64,000 bases of DNA, from the NCBI RefSeq assembly GCF_003675385.1, contig NZ_RCWZ01000002.1, positions 930,001 through 994,000 on the forward strand, written 5' to 3'. Origin of the DNA: Mucilaginibacter kameinonensis. Its GTDB lineage: Bacteria > Bacteroidota > Bacteroidia > Sphingobacteriales > Sphingobacteriaceae. The position numbers and the translations under genes were made by a program. Each line of letters begins with the position of its first letter. Positions within the stretch are counted from its first letter, which is position 1. Positions 16,973-25,096 of the stretch are shown piece by piece. The notes below the pieces were generated by a model. The model was not told the origin of the DNA. It saw nothing but the letters and a program-made list of their open reading frames with translations, and searched no databases.

Positions 16973-17452
16973 ATGGACGCAAAAGAAATAAGCCTCGAAG
17001 AAGTTAAAGTAAAACCGGTAGTTGACCACCTGAACGACCTGTTGGCAAACTATCACATCCACTACCAAAAACTGCGTGGCTGCCACTGGAACGTTAAAGG
17101 CACAAGCTTTTTTACCCTGCACCTGAAATTTGAAGAACTGTACACAGCGGCGCTCACCACCATCGACGAACTTGCCGAAAGGATCCTGAGCCTTGGCAAA
17201 CCTCCTATCAGCACCTTTAAAGATTATATCGAAACATCAAGCATCAAAGAGATCCAGACTATTGGCTTGAAAGATACCCTGATGGTAAAAGCCATTATTG
17301 ATGACCTGGCCTCGTTAATAAAAATGGAACGCGAAATACTGAATATCACCGCAGAGGCCGGCGATGATGGCACTAATGATATGATTAACCGTTTCATGCA
17401 GTTTAACGAGAAAAATACCTGGATGCTGCGTTCATTCGTAAACGAAGACTAA
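16973..17452 (+). CDS. dps: Dps-family DNA-protecting ferritin-like protein
   Basis: A 159-residue protein from ATG 16973. The ferroxidase-site pattern is complete: HIHYQKLRGCHWNVKG (His), then LHLKFEELY and TIDELAERI (Asp/Glu ligands shared between subunits). Dps assembles as a dodecamer that stores iron, detoxifies peroxide and binds DNA in stationary phase. The N-terminal tail is acidic, so DNA binding may be weak. It is transcribed alone and ends at a clear terminator. Confidence 0.93.
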   Translation: MDAKEISLEEVKVKPVVDHLNDLLANYHIHYQKLRGCHWNVKGTSFFTLHLKFEELYTAALTTIDELAERILSLGKPPISTFKDYIETSSIKEIQTIGLKDTLMVKAIIDDLASLIKMEREILNITAEAGDDGTNDMINRFMQFNEKNTWMLRSFVNED

Positions 17453-17471
17453 TCCCGAATAATCCTACTGT

Positions 17472-17511
17472 AAAAAAGCCGTAGTTCAGTAAAATGAGCT
17501 GCGGCTTTTTT
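17472..17511 (+). terminator. Terminator after dps
   Basis: AAAAAGCCG and CGGCTTTTT form a stem with partly paired interior, followed by a T-run. Confidence 0.8.
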
Positions 17512-17543
17512 CAAATTGACTTTACACCAATTTGCATATTTAG

Positions 17544-17551
17544 TATATTTG
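17544..17551 (+). promoter_or_regulatory. -7 box for the tRNA gene
   Basis: TATATTTG fits TAnnTTTG and lies 46 bases before the tRNA. A TTG is present at 17516-17518, but its 25-base spacing is longer than usual. Confidence 0.4.
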
Positions 17552-17597
17552 CACTGTACAAACTGCCACTGTTTTGGTGGCGAAGTTGTTCTGTTAT

Positions 17598-17668
17598 TTT
17601 CCTATGGTGTAATGGTATCACGTCAGATTCTGGCTCTGAAGATTGAGGTTCGAGCCCTTGTAGGAAAA
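17598..17668 (+). tRNA. tRNA-Gln (anticodon CUG)
   Basis: A 71-nt cloverleaf: acceptor TTTCCTA pairs with TAGGAAA, D-stem GTG/CAC with GGTA-containing loop, anticodon stem TCAGA/TCTGA around the loop TTCTGGC, giving anticodon CTG for Gln codon CAG, and T-arm with TTCGAGC loop. The discriminator base is A and CCA is not encoded. The three-base D-stem is normal for tRNA-Gln. Confidence 0.93.
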
Positions 17669-17674
17669 CTAATA

Positions 17675-17710
17675 AAAAAAGCCCTTAGCAATACAGCTAA
17701 GGGCTTTTTT
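17675..17710 (+). terminator. Terminator after tRNA-Gln
   Basis: GCCCTTAGC (17681-17689) pairs with GCTAAGGGC (17696-17704), flanked by seven A and six T bases. Confidence 0.9.
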
Positions 17711-18360
17711 CATGCACATACACGCATTTTTGAGGATTTATGAAAAAAAATGCAAATTTCGGATTCATCCAGAGTCGTTAAGTTTTGCTATCTTTTTTTT
17801 CGAGCTTATCGATCACATCGACCTTAGCCGTAAAACCACCGATATTTATATAGCTACTGATTGGTCTATTATCGACCAGGTTCAGGTTGGGGTATTGAGT
17901 TTGTTAAAAGAAAAAAGTAATCTATAACTGCTCAAGTTTCAGAATAAGTTTTTCAGTCGTTTTGACAACAAATGCCTACTATCCTGACCGAATCGTTTAC
18001 CTTATTATAACCAAACGGTTCAATAAGTTCGCCAAAGCTGGAGTTAAAGAAAGAAGACGAGATTGATGTACTGCCGGTAAAGGATATCTCAGCTAATTGA
18101 TTTTTTTAGGAACTTGAACTTGCCATTGATCTTCTCACCACTTTAAAAAAATATTGCGAATACGCTTAAGGGTTTCATTAGTAACCCTTAGTAAAAGACG
18201 ATGATATGCAGCTGAAACCTCTGGAGAGATTCAGGATATTCCGGATCAATTCGTTATACCTGTGTCGGGCTGTATGGTTGATCGTTTGCCTTAAGTGTGG
18301 TAACTCAAAGTTATCCTTATTTGCTCACTCGCTATTCCCTTTTATGAACCCTCAACTCAA

Positions 18361-18396
18361 GTTAATAAAATAATAATTAATTATTATTTTATTAAC
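18361..18396. repeat. 36-bp perfect AT-rich palindrome
   Basis: The 18-base arm starting GTTAATAAAATAATAATT is followed directly by its exact reverse complement, with no spacer. It lies 23 bases before a -7 box and 52 bases before the lipoprotein start, so it could be an operator, cruciform site or protein-binding site. Confidence 0.85.
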
Positions 18397-18418
18397 AGTT
18401 AAATAAATGCTTTTTTGT

Positions 18419-18426
18419 TATATTTG
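18419..18426 (+). promoter_or_regulatory. -7 promoter box before the lipoprotein gene
   Basis: TATATTTG matches TAnnTTTG, 22 bases upstream of the ATG at 18448, giving a short leader. No clear -33 TTG is seen; the palindrome occupies that area. Confidence 0.5.
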
Positions 18427-18447
18427 TTGCATATCTAAACAATTATC

Positions 18448-19431
18448 ATGAAAAAAAATCTGTTTATTAATTTAGCACTTATTGCTATCGCTACAACAAT
18501 CTTTTCTTGCAAAAAGGAAATTCACCCAAATGTGCAAGATGAAGATAAAATCTCTGCTGCGCCTGTTACAAGTAAAAACGGCAGGCTGGTATTTAAAAAC
18601 AGCAACGCTTTTAAAGAAACCGTAAGCAGATTGATTAATAAAGACTCGAATTACTTAACAAAATGGGAAAGTGATTTTAATTTTATCTCATTAAGAAGCG
18701 ATTCATCAGCATCACGAATTTACGACAGCTTCGACTTTCCCACATTCTATGGGGCTATTTTAAACAATAAAGGCGAGTATATGATAGCCGACACGATTGT
18801 TTATTTTAATAATGGTTACAAATATTTGGTTCCCAATAATGATGAAGCATTGTTAAATAAAATTAAAAAAGACCCCTCAATTGCAACGTTAAAATTCAAA
18901 GCAGGGGTTGTGCCGATAAGCACTTCATCTGTTGTTAAATCTGGTTCTCTTTCTACAGAAAGCACATCGCTTCCCGGAGGCGGAACTGATGCACGTTATC
19001 AATATCAATTTTTAAGAAACGGAGATCCTAACAGCCAACGTAAATTTGTATTTGAAATTTTCAATTATGTTGAATCTGCCGGCCAAACTTCGATATGTTA
19101 TGTACGCACACGTATAAAACAAGAATATTTAGGTGGCAACAAACCTGGGAACTGGTTACCTACCTCTTCGGAGACTTATGAAAAAAAGATAACCGGCATG
19201 AATTTTCAGGTTGCTTTTTTCAATACCGGTAATGGAACTTTAAGTTACGTAAATGGTTCAAACATTAATTTGTCAGAAACAGATATCACCAAGCTTGACT
19301 ATACTTTATGTACTTTTCAAGCCTCTCGACCAAATATAACGGTTACCTTAACAGGCAATTACTACGCAAAAGTATTGCCACCGTGGAATGTTGATGGTAA
19401 AAGTACTTACACAGCCAACGTATCCTGGTAA
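18448..19431 (+). CDS. Hypothetical lipoprotein
   Basis: A 327-residue protein with a lipoprotein signal peptide ending FSC, acylated Cys at 21, followed by KKE. The mature part has no motif I recognise with confidence; GRLVFKNSNAFKETV and GAILNNKGEYMIADTIVYF near 47-120 are reminiscent of Bacteroidota DUF4848-type lipoproteins, a weak match from memory. Asn/Ser-rich composition and lower GC differ from the neighbours, which together with the gene-poor surroundings suggests recent gain. It is flanked by a palindrome upstream and a terminator downstream. Confidence 0.75.
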   Translation: MKKNLFINLALIAIATTIFSCKKEIHPNVQDEDKISAAPVTSKNGRLVFKNSNAFKETVSRLINKDSNYLTKWESDFNFISLRSDSSASRIYDSFDFPTFYGAILNNKGEYMIADTIVYFNNGYKYLVPNNDEALLNKIKKDPSIATLKFKAGVVPISTSSVVKSGSLSTESTSLPGGGTDARYQYQFLRNGDPNSQRKFVFEIFNYVESAGQTSICYVRTRIKQEYLGGNKPGNWLPTSSETYEKKITGMNFQVAFFNTGNGTLSYVNGSNINLSETDITKLDYTLCTFQASRPNITVTLTGNYYAKVLPPWNVDGKSTYTANVSW

Positions 19432-19450
19432 TATATGATCTGAAAATGTC

Positions 19451-19487
19451 AAAAAAACCTTTAGTCGAAAAGACTGAAGGTTTTTTT
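19451..19487 (+). terminator. Terminator after the lipoprotein gene
   Basis: AACCTTTAGTC pairs with GACTGAAGGTT (one T-G pair), loop GAAAA, followed by seven T bases. Confidence 0.85.
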
Positions 19488-19685
19488 GCTTCTGGTCGGT
19501 ATTGTTACCGCACTATATCAAACTTTACGATAAAAAAACACCCCAGGTTTATGAGAAGCTATTACTACAGGGCACTCGGATCGGCCCGGCAACGCTTTAA
19601 CGAAGCCCGAGGGCACATCGATTGCTGAAGATCCAAAACCCCGTAACAACGGTGATGATAACATCCGCATAACGGTTTTCCGCAA

Positions 19686-20119
19686 TCATTCAATTTGTTG
19701 GCCTTGTTGGTACTTTTCCTTTTTTAATATTTTATTGTTAACATACCAAATCCAAATCCCATTGGGCAAGGGTTCATAATATGGTTGAACATGGATTTCA
19801 AACCCGCCGCTTAGCCCGTAATAGGTATAAGTATAACGTTTAAAAACATCTAGCGCGTTGCTATATTGTCCAGATTGAATCAACTCCTCTTTTGAATTAA
19901 AAACAGAGAAAATAAGAGACCCTCTATAATCACTTAGTACGTAAACTATTGTAGATGTATCATTTAGCTTAGCCCGAACACTTCGACGCAACGAAGGATT
20001 ATAAATTTGAAAATCCAGTCGCTTTAAGATAAGCGGCAAATGCTTGGTCTTGTTTGCTTAGTCTGCGCTAAGACGGGAACAATGAATATAATTAACAGAA
20101 AAAAGATCAGTACTTTCAT
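19686..20119 (-). pseudogene. Frameshifted small secreted protein
   Basis: On the minus strand an ATG at 20119 opens a clear signal peptide (MKVLIFFLLIIFIVPVLAQ) that runs into a stop after 31 residues. The neighbouring frame, open from just after a TAA near the signal cleavage site down to 19686, encodes the missing mature part (KRLDFQIYNPSLRR, YTYTYYGLSGGFEIHVQPYYEP). One base gained or lost near 20050-20070 would join them. The gene is therefore broken or a sequencing error is present. The mature domain is not recognised. Confidence 0.55.
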
Positions 20120-20230
20120 ATATAACATATTTTTACAGCCCATATTGAGCGTTTAATATTCTTAACGAGAAATATTTATTTTTAGATTATCTTGCCCATT
20201 TGTTGGAAACCATCAGTATTTATTTATTGT

Positions 20231-20542
20231 TTAATGGGTACCCTTTGCTTCGATCTTATACATCATATCTTCGACACCGGTTGTTTGCGTTGGTAAATGC
20301 TCAACCAGAAGCGGCTTGTAAACAATATTGACATTAACTCTAAAACGTGATAAAATTAGGTTTTTTATAGTCGAAATGCTTTTGTTTTCTTGTCTTGTGT
20401 AAATAGTTATAGCAATCTTAGTTTTGGCAAGCGTTGCCCCTTTTAAGAGCATTGTTTGCATAACCTGTTGTATATTGGGACCTATTAACCTATCAACTGC
20501 AAACTCATATTTATTGGAGATTACATTCGCTCCAGGGTTCAT
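20231..20542 (-). CDS. Hypothetical protein, start uncertain
   Basis: A 103-residue frame from ATG 20542 with no recognised domain; residues 45-80 (TKIAITIYTRQENKSISTIKNLI) look like genuine coding. The frame is open for a further 33 codons upstream, without an ATG, to a stop that overlaps the end of the PAP2 gene. It may therefore be the remaining 3' part of a longer gene that lost its start. Low GC matches the neighbouring frameshifted gene. Confidence 0.4.
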   Translation of the reverse strand: MNPGANVISNKYEFAVDRLIGPNIQQVMQTMLLKGATLAKTKIAITIYTRQENKSISTIKNLILSRFRVNVNIVYKPLLVEHLPTQTTGVEDMMYKIEAKGTH

Positions 20543-20645
20543 AAGAACTCCATTTGAAAGAAATGTAGTTGAAATAACCGGAGTGTTGTGTTTTACTACG
20601 GGTGGGTGATTTATAACTTTAGGAGGAGCAAAATAACGATAAAAT

Positions 20646-21302
20646 TTACTTCCTCAAAAAAGACATTTCCGCCGCGCTTCCAACACCCAATGTTAAACCC
20701 GCGGCTACATCTGTTGGATAATGAACACCGAGGTACATTCTTGAATAGCTGGTAGCCCCTGCCCAAAAGAATGACGGCGCTATCACATACCATTTAGGGT
20801 AAGCAGCCGACAAGGCGGTAGCAGTGGCAAAGCTTGATGAAGTGTGCCCTGAAGGGAATGAGGTGCCTCCTGCCCGGTAAACAGGTGTAATATTAATATT
20901 CTGAACAAATGGCCGCGGTCGTTTTACCAAATGTTTTATCAGCAGCATAAAACCGTATGATACCGCGGTGCTGCTGGCCACATAACCCGCATTCTGTCGC
21001 ATTTCTTTATTGTTACTTACAATTCCGCCCACCAACAAACCGGCCGGAATGCCAATATCGCCATACAAAACATTTTTGCTCAGGAACATGAAAAAGCCGG
21101 TTTGACCGGGTGTGCGATGATTTTGCAGATCGATCATCACACGATCATCCCAGCGTTGAACAGCCGGAGGAATAAATGCCGGACTATTTACAGTGATCTT
21201 TGCCGAATCGGCCTGTGCGAAAGCCTTGTTTGTAAAACAAGTTAACAAACACTGCAAATGAACCAAAACTACCAGGAATTTAAGCAGGGAGATTTTTTTC
21301 AT
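20646..21302 (-). CDS. PAP2-family phosphatase
   Basis: From ATG 21302 the protein has 218 residues with a signal peptide ending KAFAQ; the longer frame adds 17 unlikely residues. All three PAP2 motifs are present: K..(6)RP in KHLVKRPRPF, PSGH in FPSGHTSSSF, and SR..(5)H in SRMYLGVHYPTD. These form the phosphatase active site acting on lipid phosphates such as undecaprenyl pyrophosphate or phosphatidate at the periplasmic face. The protein has few helices, so it may be a soluble or peripheral member. A second PAP2 gene is at 45206. Confidence 0.88.
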   Translation of the reverse strand: MKKISLLKFLVVLVHLQCLLTCFTNKAFAQADSAKITVNSPAFIPPAVQRWDDRVMIDLQNHRTPGQTGFFMFLSKNVLYGDIGIPAGLLVGGIVSNNKEMRQNAGYVASSTAVSYGFMLLIKHLVKRPRPFVQNINITPVYRAGGTSFPSGHTSSSFATATALSAAYPKWYVIAPSFFWAGATSYSRMYLGVHYPTDVAAGLTLGVGSAAEMSFLRK

Positions 21303-21413
21303 AGGCAACAGGTATTCAATCAGCAGTTTCTTTGCAATGGCAGATGATTCCACGAATGTAGTTATTAATAACTATCTCGAGGGGTTTGTTTGGGTACAAA
21401 AGATTGAAAAAAG

Positions 21414-21495
21414 CGCCATTGCGAGGTACGAAGCAATCATGAACTATGCAGAGCGGACCTGCTTATAGGGGATTGCTTCGTACCTCGCAATGACG
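21414..21495. repeat. Family B palindromic element (subtype II), copy 3
   Basis: The arms read GAGGTACGAAGCAATC and GATTGCTTCGTACCTC where copies 2 and 4 read GAGGAACG and CGTTCCTC. Both arms changed together and still pair, the sign of a conserved hairpin. A single outer mismatch (CGCCATT against AATGACG) remains. Confidence 0.85.
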
Positions 21496-21540
21496 CACTA
21501 TTATCTGTGATCTAAGAATAGCGAACTAAGCTTCCTAACA

Positions 21541-22101
21541 TTACCCCAATTTCTCAATGATCTCGGCAGTGGTACCTACCTCGCCAATCCTCGGGAAAAT
21601 GTATTTGAAGCTGTGGTCATGCGCTTCGGCAAACATATCGGTCATGGCATCGCTTGCAAAGGTAATGTTGTAAGCATAGTCATTAGCCGAACGCGCGGTA
21701 CCTTCAACACCAATGCTTGTTGCTACACCAGCCAATACGATTTGTGTAACACCTCTTTTTTGCAGTTCCTCATGCAGGCCTGTGTTATAAAAAGCGCCCC
21801 ATGTTTTCTTGGTAATGAAAATATCGGTTGGCTCAGTTTTTATTTCGGGAGCAATTTCATTCCAGTCGGCCGGAAGTTCGGTCATGGCGGGACCTTTGGC
21901 ATCGCGCCTGGTTTTAAATGAACCGCTGATTGGTTCAACGTGAACAATAACAATAGGTTTACCGGCTTTGCGGAAAGCTTCAACTAATTGAGCCGATTTT
22001 TCAAGGATACCGTCCATCGAATGAGCGCATTGCAACTGTACAATGTACTTTTGCAAATCTATCAATACCAATGCCGCGTTTTGATCAATTGTAGTTATCA
22101 T
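21541..22101 (-). CDS. Isochorismatase-like hydrolase lacking the catalytic Cys
   Basis: The 186-residue protein has the cysteine-hydrolase fold with D15 (ALVLIDLQ) and K98 (FITKKTWGAF) of the usual Asp-Lys-Cys triad. At the third position, GVATSIGVEGTAR, the Cys is replaced by Gly131. A subset of the family with ATSIGVE shares this feature, so it may act by another mechanism or not be a hydrolase. It is the last gene of a marR-MFS-hydrolase operon (21-bp gap), suggesting a role with the exported compound. Confidence 0.87.
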   Translation of the reverse strand: MITTIDQNAALVLIDLQKYIVQLQCAHSMDGILEKSAQLVEAFRKAGKPIVIVHVEPISGSFKTRRDAKGPAMTELPADWNEIAPEIKTEPTDIFITKKTWGAFYNTGLHEELQKRGVTQIVLAGVATSIGVEGTARSANDYAYNITFASDAMTDMFAEAHDHSFKYIFPRIGEVGTTAEIIEKLG

Positions 22102-22122
22102 AGTTATTTGATTGTTTAATAT

Positions 22123-23388
22123 TTAAGGAATAACTTCTATAGGTTGCTGCTGCAAAGCGGCCGCTGCGGCTGCCTTTTTCAGTCGGCTCCGCCTTAAAAA
22201 GCTAAAGTGTATAATACCTAACAGAAGTGCCACCATGCCTTCGGCCATAACGGTGTCCGGTACGCCTATTTTTTGCGATACCGCGCCAATAAGTAAACCG
22301 CCAAGCGGCTGCATCCCAAAAAAGGACATGGCGTAATAACTGATCACCCGGCCGCGCATTTCGGGACTGGCGGTAGTTTGAATTATGGTATTACCAATGG
22401 TAACCTGCGACATCATACCGAAACCGATAAATGCTGCTAAAAACAGTGCCACCGGGTAATTATGCATGTGCGAAAACACGATGAGCCCTACTCCAAATAT
22501 CAGCGTATTAATAGCGAGGATCCTTTTCAGATCGGTACCGGCACTCAACGAGGCCAGGAAGATCCCACCACCAAATGCGCCGAGCCCTATCACGCTGTCT
22601 ATCACCCCAAAGGTTGATGCCGTGCCTTTAAAAATATCCTTAGCATAAACCGGAATCAGCGTACTAAAAGGTAGCACGAACAGGCTTACCGTAGCAAGCA
22701 TCAGCAACATAAATTTTATAGTGGGTGTATTTTGGATGTATTCGAAACCGTCTTTCAAATCGGCAAGTACGTTTTTACCGTGGGGTTTTGGAGCGAACTT
22801 GGGTAGGCGCATCATGAGCAACGAGCCAATTACCGCGATAAAGCTTACCGCGTTAGCTCCGAAACAAACCGAATCGCCAAATTTTTCGATGATCAGGCCT
22901 GCAATTCCCGGCCCTATCAGTCGCGACAGGTTTACCATGGATGAATTAAGTGCAAGCGCGTTGGGTAGGTCAGATTTATCATCAACCATTTCGTAAACCA
23001 GCGATTGCCGTGCAGGTACGTCAAAAGCGTTGATGAGTCCCAGCATAGCGGTTAAAGCCAGAATTGCCCAAACGGAATAATAGCCAAAATACACGAGTAC
23101 AGTAAGCAAAACGGCCTGCACCATTGATGCCACCTGTGTAAATAACAGCACTTTGAAGCGGTTATACCTGTCGGATACTACGCCACCGATAAACGAAAAC
23201 AGGAATGACGGGAACAGGCTGGCAAACAACGTTAACCCCAGCATAAACTTGGAGTGTGTTTGCGAATAGATCACCCAGCTTACAGCAGTTTTCTGCATCC
23301 AGGTGCCCAGTAATGAAACCGATTGCCCGCCGAAATACAACCGGTAGTTGCGGCTTTTAAAAGCATTGAAAGTAGTTATCTTACTCAT
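22123..23388 (-). CDS. MFS efflux transporter (EntS-like)
   Basis: A 421-residue inner-membrane protein with 12 predicted helices. The MFS signature GGVVSDRYNRFKVLL between helices 2 and 3 is clear, and the FNAFKSRNYRLYFGGQSVSLLGTWMQ... start (split here at the first helix) is typical of the MFS_3/EntS group that exports small molecules. It sits 20 bp after a MarR regulator, the common layout of an inducible efflux system. The C-terminus has an Ala-rich tail. Confidence 0.9.
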   Translation of the reverse strand: MSKITTFNAFKSRNYRLYFGGQSVSLLGTWMQKTAVSWVIYSQTHSKFMLGLTLFASLFPSFLFSFIGGVVSDRYNRFKVLLFTQVASMVQAVLLTVLVYFGYYSVWAILALTAMLGLINAFDVPARQSLVYEMVDDKSDLPNALALNSSMVNLSRLIGPGIAGLIIEKFGDSVCFGANAVSFIAVIGSLLMMRLPKFAPKPHGKNVLADLKDGFEYIQNTPTIKFMLLMLATVSLFVLPFSTLIPVYAKDIFKGTASTFGVIDSVIGLGAFGGGIFLASLSAGTDLKRILAINTLIFGVGLIVFSHMHNYPVALFLAAFIGFGMMSQVTIGNTIIQTTASPEMRGRVISYYAMSFFGMQPLGGLLIGAVSQKIGVPDTVMAEGMVALLLGIIHFSFLRRSRLKKAAAAAALQQQPIEVIP

Positions 23389-23408
23389 TTGTTCTGCTGT
23401 CGGTTTTA

Positions 23409-23846
23409 TCAGTCAAAATTCAACAATTTGGCCAGCGGGGCCAGCGCTTTCTTCAATATCTCCTGCTCTTCGGCAGTACAGGTGGCCTCAAGAGCCCGGT
23501 TAAGCCACTCGTCCTTTTCGCTTCTTGATTTATGAATGAGGCTGATCCCTTCTTCCGAAAGCGAGATGATCACCTTACGTTTATCCAGTTCAGAAATGCG
23601 CCTTTTGATGAGCCCAACGTTGAGCAGGTTGCTCAATATTTGCGACATAGATTGCGTGGTGATCTTTTCCATAGCTGCCAGTTCATTAGGCAGGATCTCT
23701 TCATACTGAAATATCAAGGCCAGGGTTGATCGTTCAGTCAATGAAAGTTTCTCGGCAGTAGCCGAGGTCTTCCTGATCTTTTTGCTTAGCCTGCCAATGA
23801 TAAACCTCAATTCGGAAGCCAGTTGAACCTCTTTTTCGTCGCTCAT
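23409..23846 (-). CDS. MarR-family transcriptional regulator
   Basis: The 145-residue winged-helix protein shows LTERSTLALI, ILPNELAAMEKITTQSMSQILSNLLNVGLIKR (recognition helix, about 53-85) and the wing DKRKVIISLSEEG. MarR dimers repress their own operon until they bind a ligand. It heads the operon with the MFS exporter and the isochorismatase-like protein, and a 19-bp inverted repeat lies right over its promoter. The ligand is unknown. Confidence 0.92.
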   Translation of the reverse strand: MSDEKEVQLASELRFIIGRLSKKIRKTSATAEKLSLTERSTLALIFQYEEILPNELAAMEKITTQSMSQILSNLLNVGLIKRRISELDKRKVIISLSEEGISLIHKSRSEKDEWLNRALEATCTAEEQEILKKALAPLAKLLNFD

Positions 23847-23864
23847 ATAATTAATCAGTTAAAC

Positions 23865-23888
23865 TTGTAAGTTTACCTTACAAATATA
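23865..23888 (-). promoter_or_regulatory. MarR operator overlapping the -7 box
   Basis: TTGTAAG at 23865-23871 and CTTACAA at 23877-23883 form a 19-bp inverted repeat. On the minus strand the sequence TATATTTG (23881-23888) is a perfect TAnnTTTG -7 box and shares three bases with the repeat. Binding of the MarR dimer would block RNA polymerase, as expected for autorepression. The ATG is 19 bases away. Confidence 0.65.
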
Positions 23889-24051
23889 GAGATTGATTTG
23901 TTAAGGGAATGTCACAACCTTGACTTGCCTGATTAAAGGATTTTCATGAATTTCTAAGATAAATTTAGCTATTCCTGCTGGTCATCAAGGCAATCCATTA
24001 ATCATAAAAATCAGGGTCAAATCAACGGTTCGTTTTTCGTAATTTTACCCC

Positions 24052-24930
24052 GTGCCTGCTCCTGAAAAGAAAACAACACCTGTAAGAAAGAAAGCGCCTG
24101 CCCGTAAAAAACCGGTAGTCAAAACAAAACAACAGTCTGGCTTTTCCACATCATGGATAGTGACAATTGGTGCTTTACTGCTTATCCTGCTCTCCCCTTT
24201 TTATTATGGCTATATTCTAAAATTCGGCAGCGCCACCTGGCGGTGGATCATGGATGCCGGAGAGGATACGCATTACCGTAAATACAAGGACTTTGCAATT
24301 CATATTCCCGATGGGTACTCGGTGTATGGCGTCGATGTATCATCATACCAGGGCCGTATCAACTGGAAACAGGTAAAAGCCATGCGCGAGGGTGATGTGC
24401 ATGTAAGTTTCGCTTTTATAAAAGCGACAGAAGGTGTATTAAGTGTCGACCCATATTTTCAACGCAACTGGCGCGAAGCACCTAAGGCAGGTATCATGTG
24501 CGGAGCTTATCATTTCTTCCTTCCGCAAAAAAGCGGCGTATGGCAAGCCAAGTTTTTTCTGCAAACGGTAAAAACCGAAAAAGGCGACCTGCCCATGGTG
24601 GTTGATATAGAGCGACTATACCGTACCAGTCCGGAAAAAATGAGGGAGCAATTGGAGAGTTTCATCAAAACTATTGAAACCCGTACAGGTATCAAGCCTA
24701 TTATATATACCAACCTGAAATTTTACCAGGATTATCTGGAAGGTTATTTTGACGGCTACACACTTTGGATAGCGCATTATTATCAACCCAAATTGCTTGT
24801 ATCAAACAAAACCAACTGGAAATTTTGGCAGCACTCGGATAAGGCCCACGTTAACGGCATTAACCATGTGGTGGATTTTAATGTTTTTAAGGGTGACAGT
24901 ACCGAGTTTGAAAAATTGCTGGTGCCGTAG
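24052..24930 (+). CDS. GH25 lysozyme-like muramidase, membrane-anchored
   Basis: A 292-residue protein starting at GTG 24052. A basic Lys-rich N-terminus (about 1-30) precedes one membrane helix (about 36-58), and the GH25 domain fills residues 88-285: YGVDVSSYQGRINW with D95, FAFIKATEGV, GAYHFF, and the catalytic DIE at 185-187. It hydrolyses the MurNAc-GlcNAc bond of peptidoglycan, here on the periplasmic side while tethered to the inner membrane. There are no phage genes around, so it is probably a cell-wall remodelling enzyme. Confidence 0.88.
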   Translation: MPAPEKKTTPVRKKAPARKKPVVKTKQQSGFSTSWIVTIGALLLILLSPFYYGYILKFGSATWRWIMDAGEDTHYRKYKDFAIHIPDGYSVYGVDVSSYQGRINWKQVKAMREGDVHVSFAFIKATEGVLSVDPYFQRNWREAPKAGIMCGAYHFFLPQKSGVWQAKFFLQTVKTEKGDLPMVVDIERLYRTSPEKMREQLESFIKTIETRTGIKPIIYTNLKFYQDYLEGYFDGYTLWIAHYYQPKLLVSNKTNWKFWQHSDKAHVNGINHVVDFNVFKGDSTEFEKLLVP

Positions 24931-24944
24931 GTATTATCTCTCTC

Positions 24945-25078
24945 TGTCATTTCGACTGAGCGGAGAGGGTTGAACATCAGGGCGAAAGAGAAATCTTATA
25001 CGCCCTGAATAGCGAAAATACAGTGCCTGCTAACGAGGCGTATAAGATTTCTCACTCGTTCCTCGTTTCGAAATGACA
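24945..25078. repeat. Interspersed palindromic element, family A, copy 2
   Basis: Outer arms TGTCATTTCGA (24945-24955) and TCGAAATGACA (25068-25078), inner arms GAGAAATCTTATACGCC (24988-25004) and its complement (25037-25053). It shares ends and inner arms with copy 1 at 12133, but the middle differs. Confidence 0.85.
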
Positions 25079-25096
25079 TCTTTTGTTGAGTTTTTT

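Larger units (their letters stand above)
17669..18447. other. Gene-poor 780-bp stretch with terminator and palindrome
   Basis: After the tRNA terminator (17675-17710) there is no convincing gene. Frames here are broken by stops and have no recognisable family; one weak run of coding-like text (about 17970-18095) could be a decayed remnant. TAAGGGTT/AACCCTTA (about 18166-18189) forms a small hairpin. A 36-bp palindrome and a promoter box precede the next gene. Confidence 0.55.

Noticed and set aside
17712..17927. 71-codon frame after the tRNA
   Set aside because: It starts inside the terminator and has no recognisable domain or start signals.
19446..19628. 60-codon frame beginning MSKKPLVEK
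   Set aside because: Its start is the stem of the terminator of the preceding lipoprotein gene.
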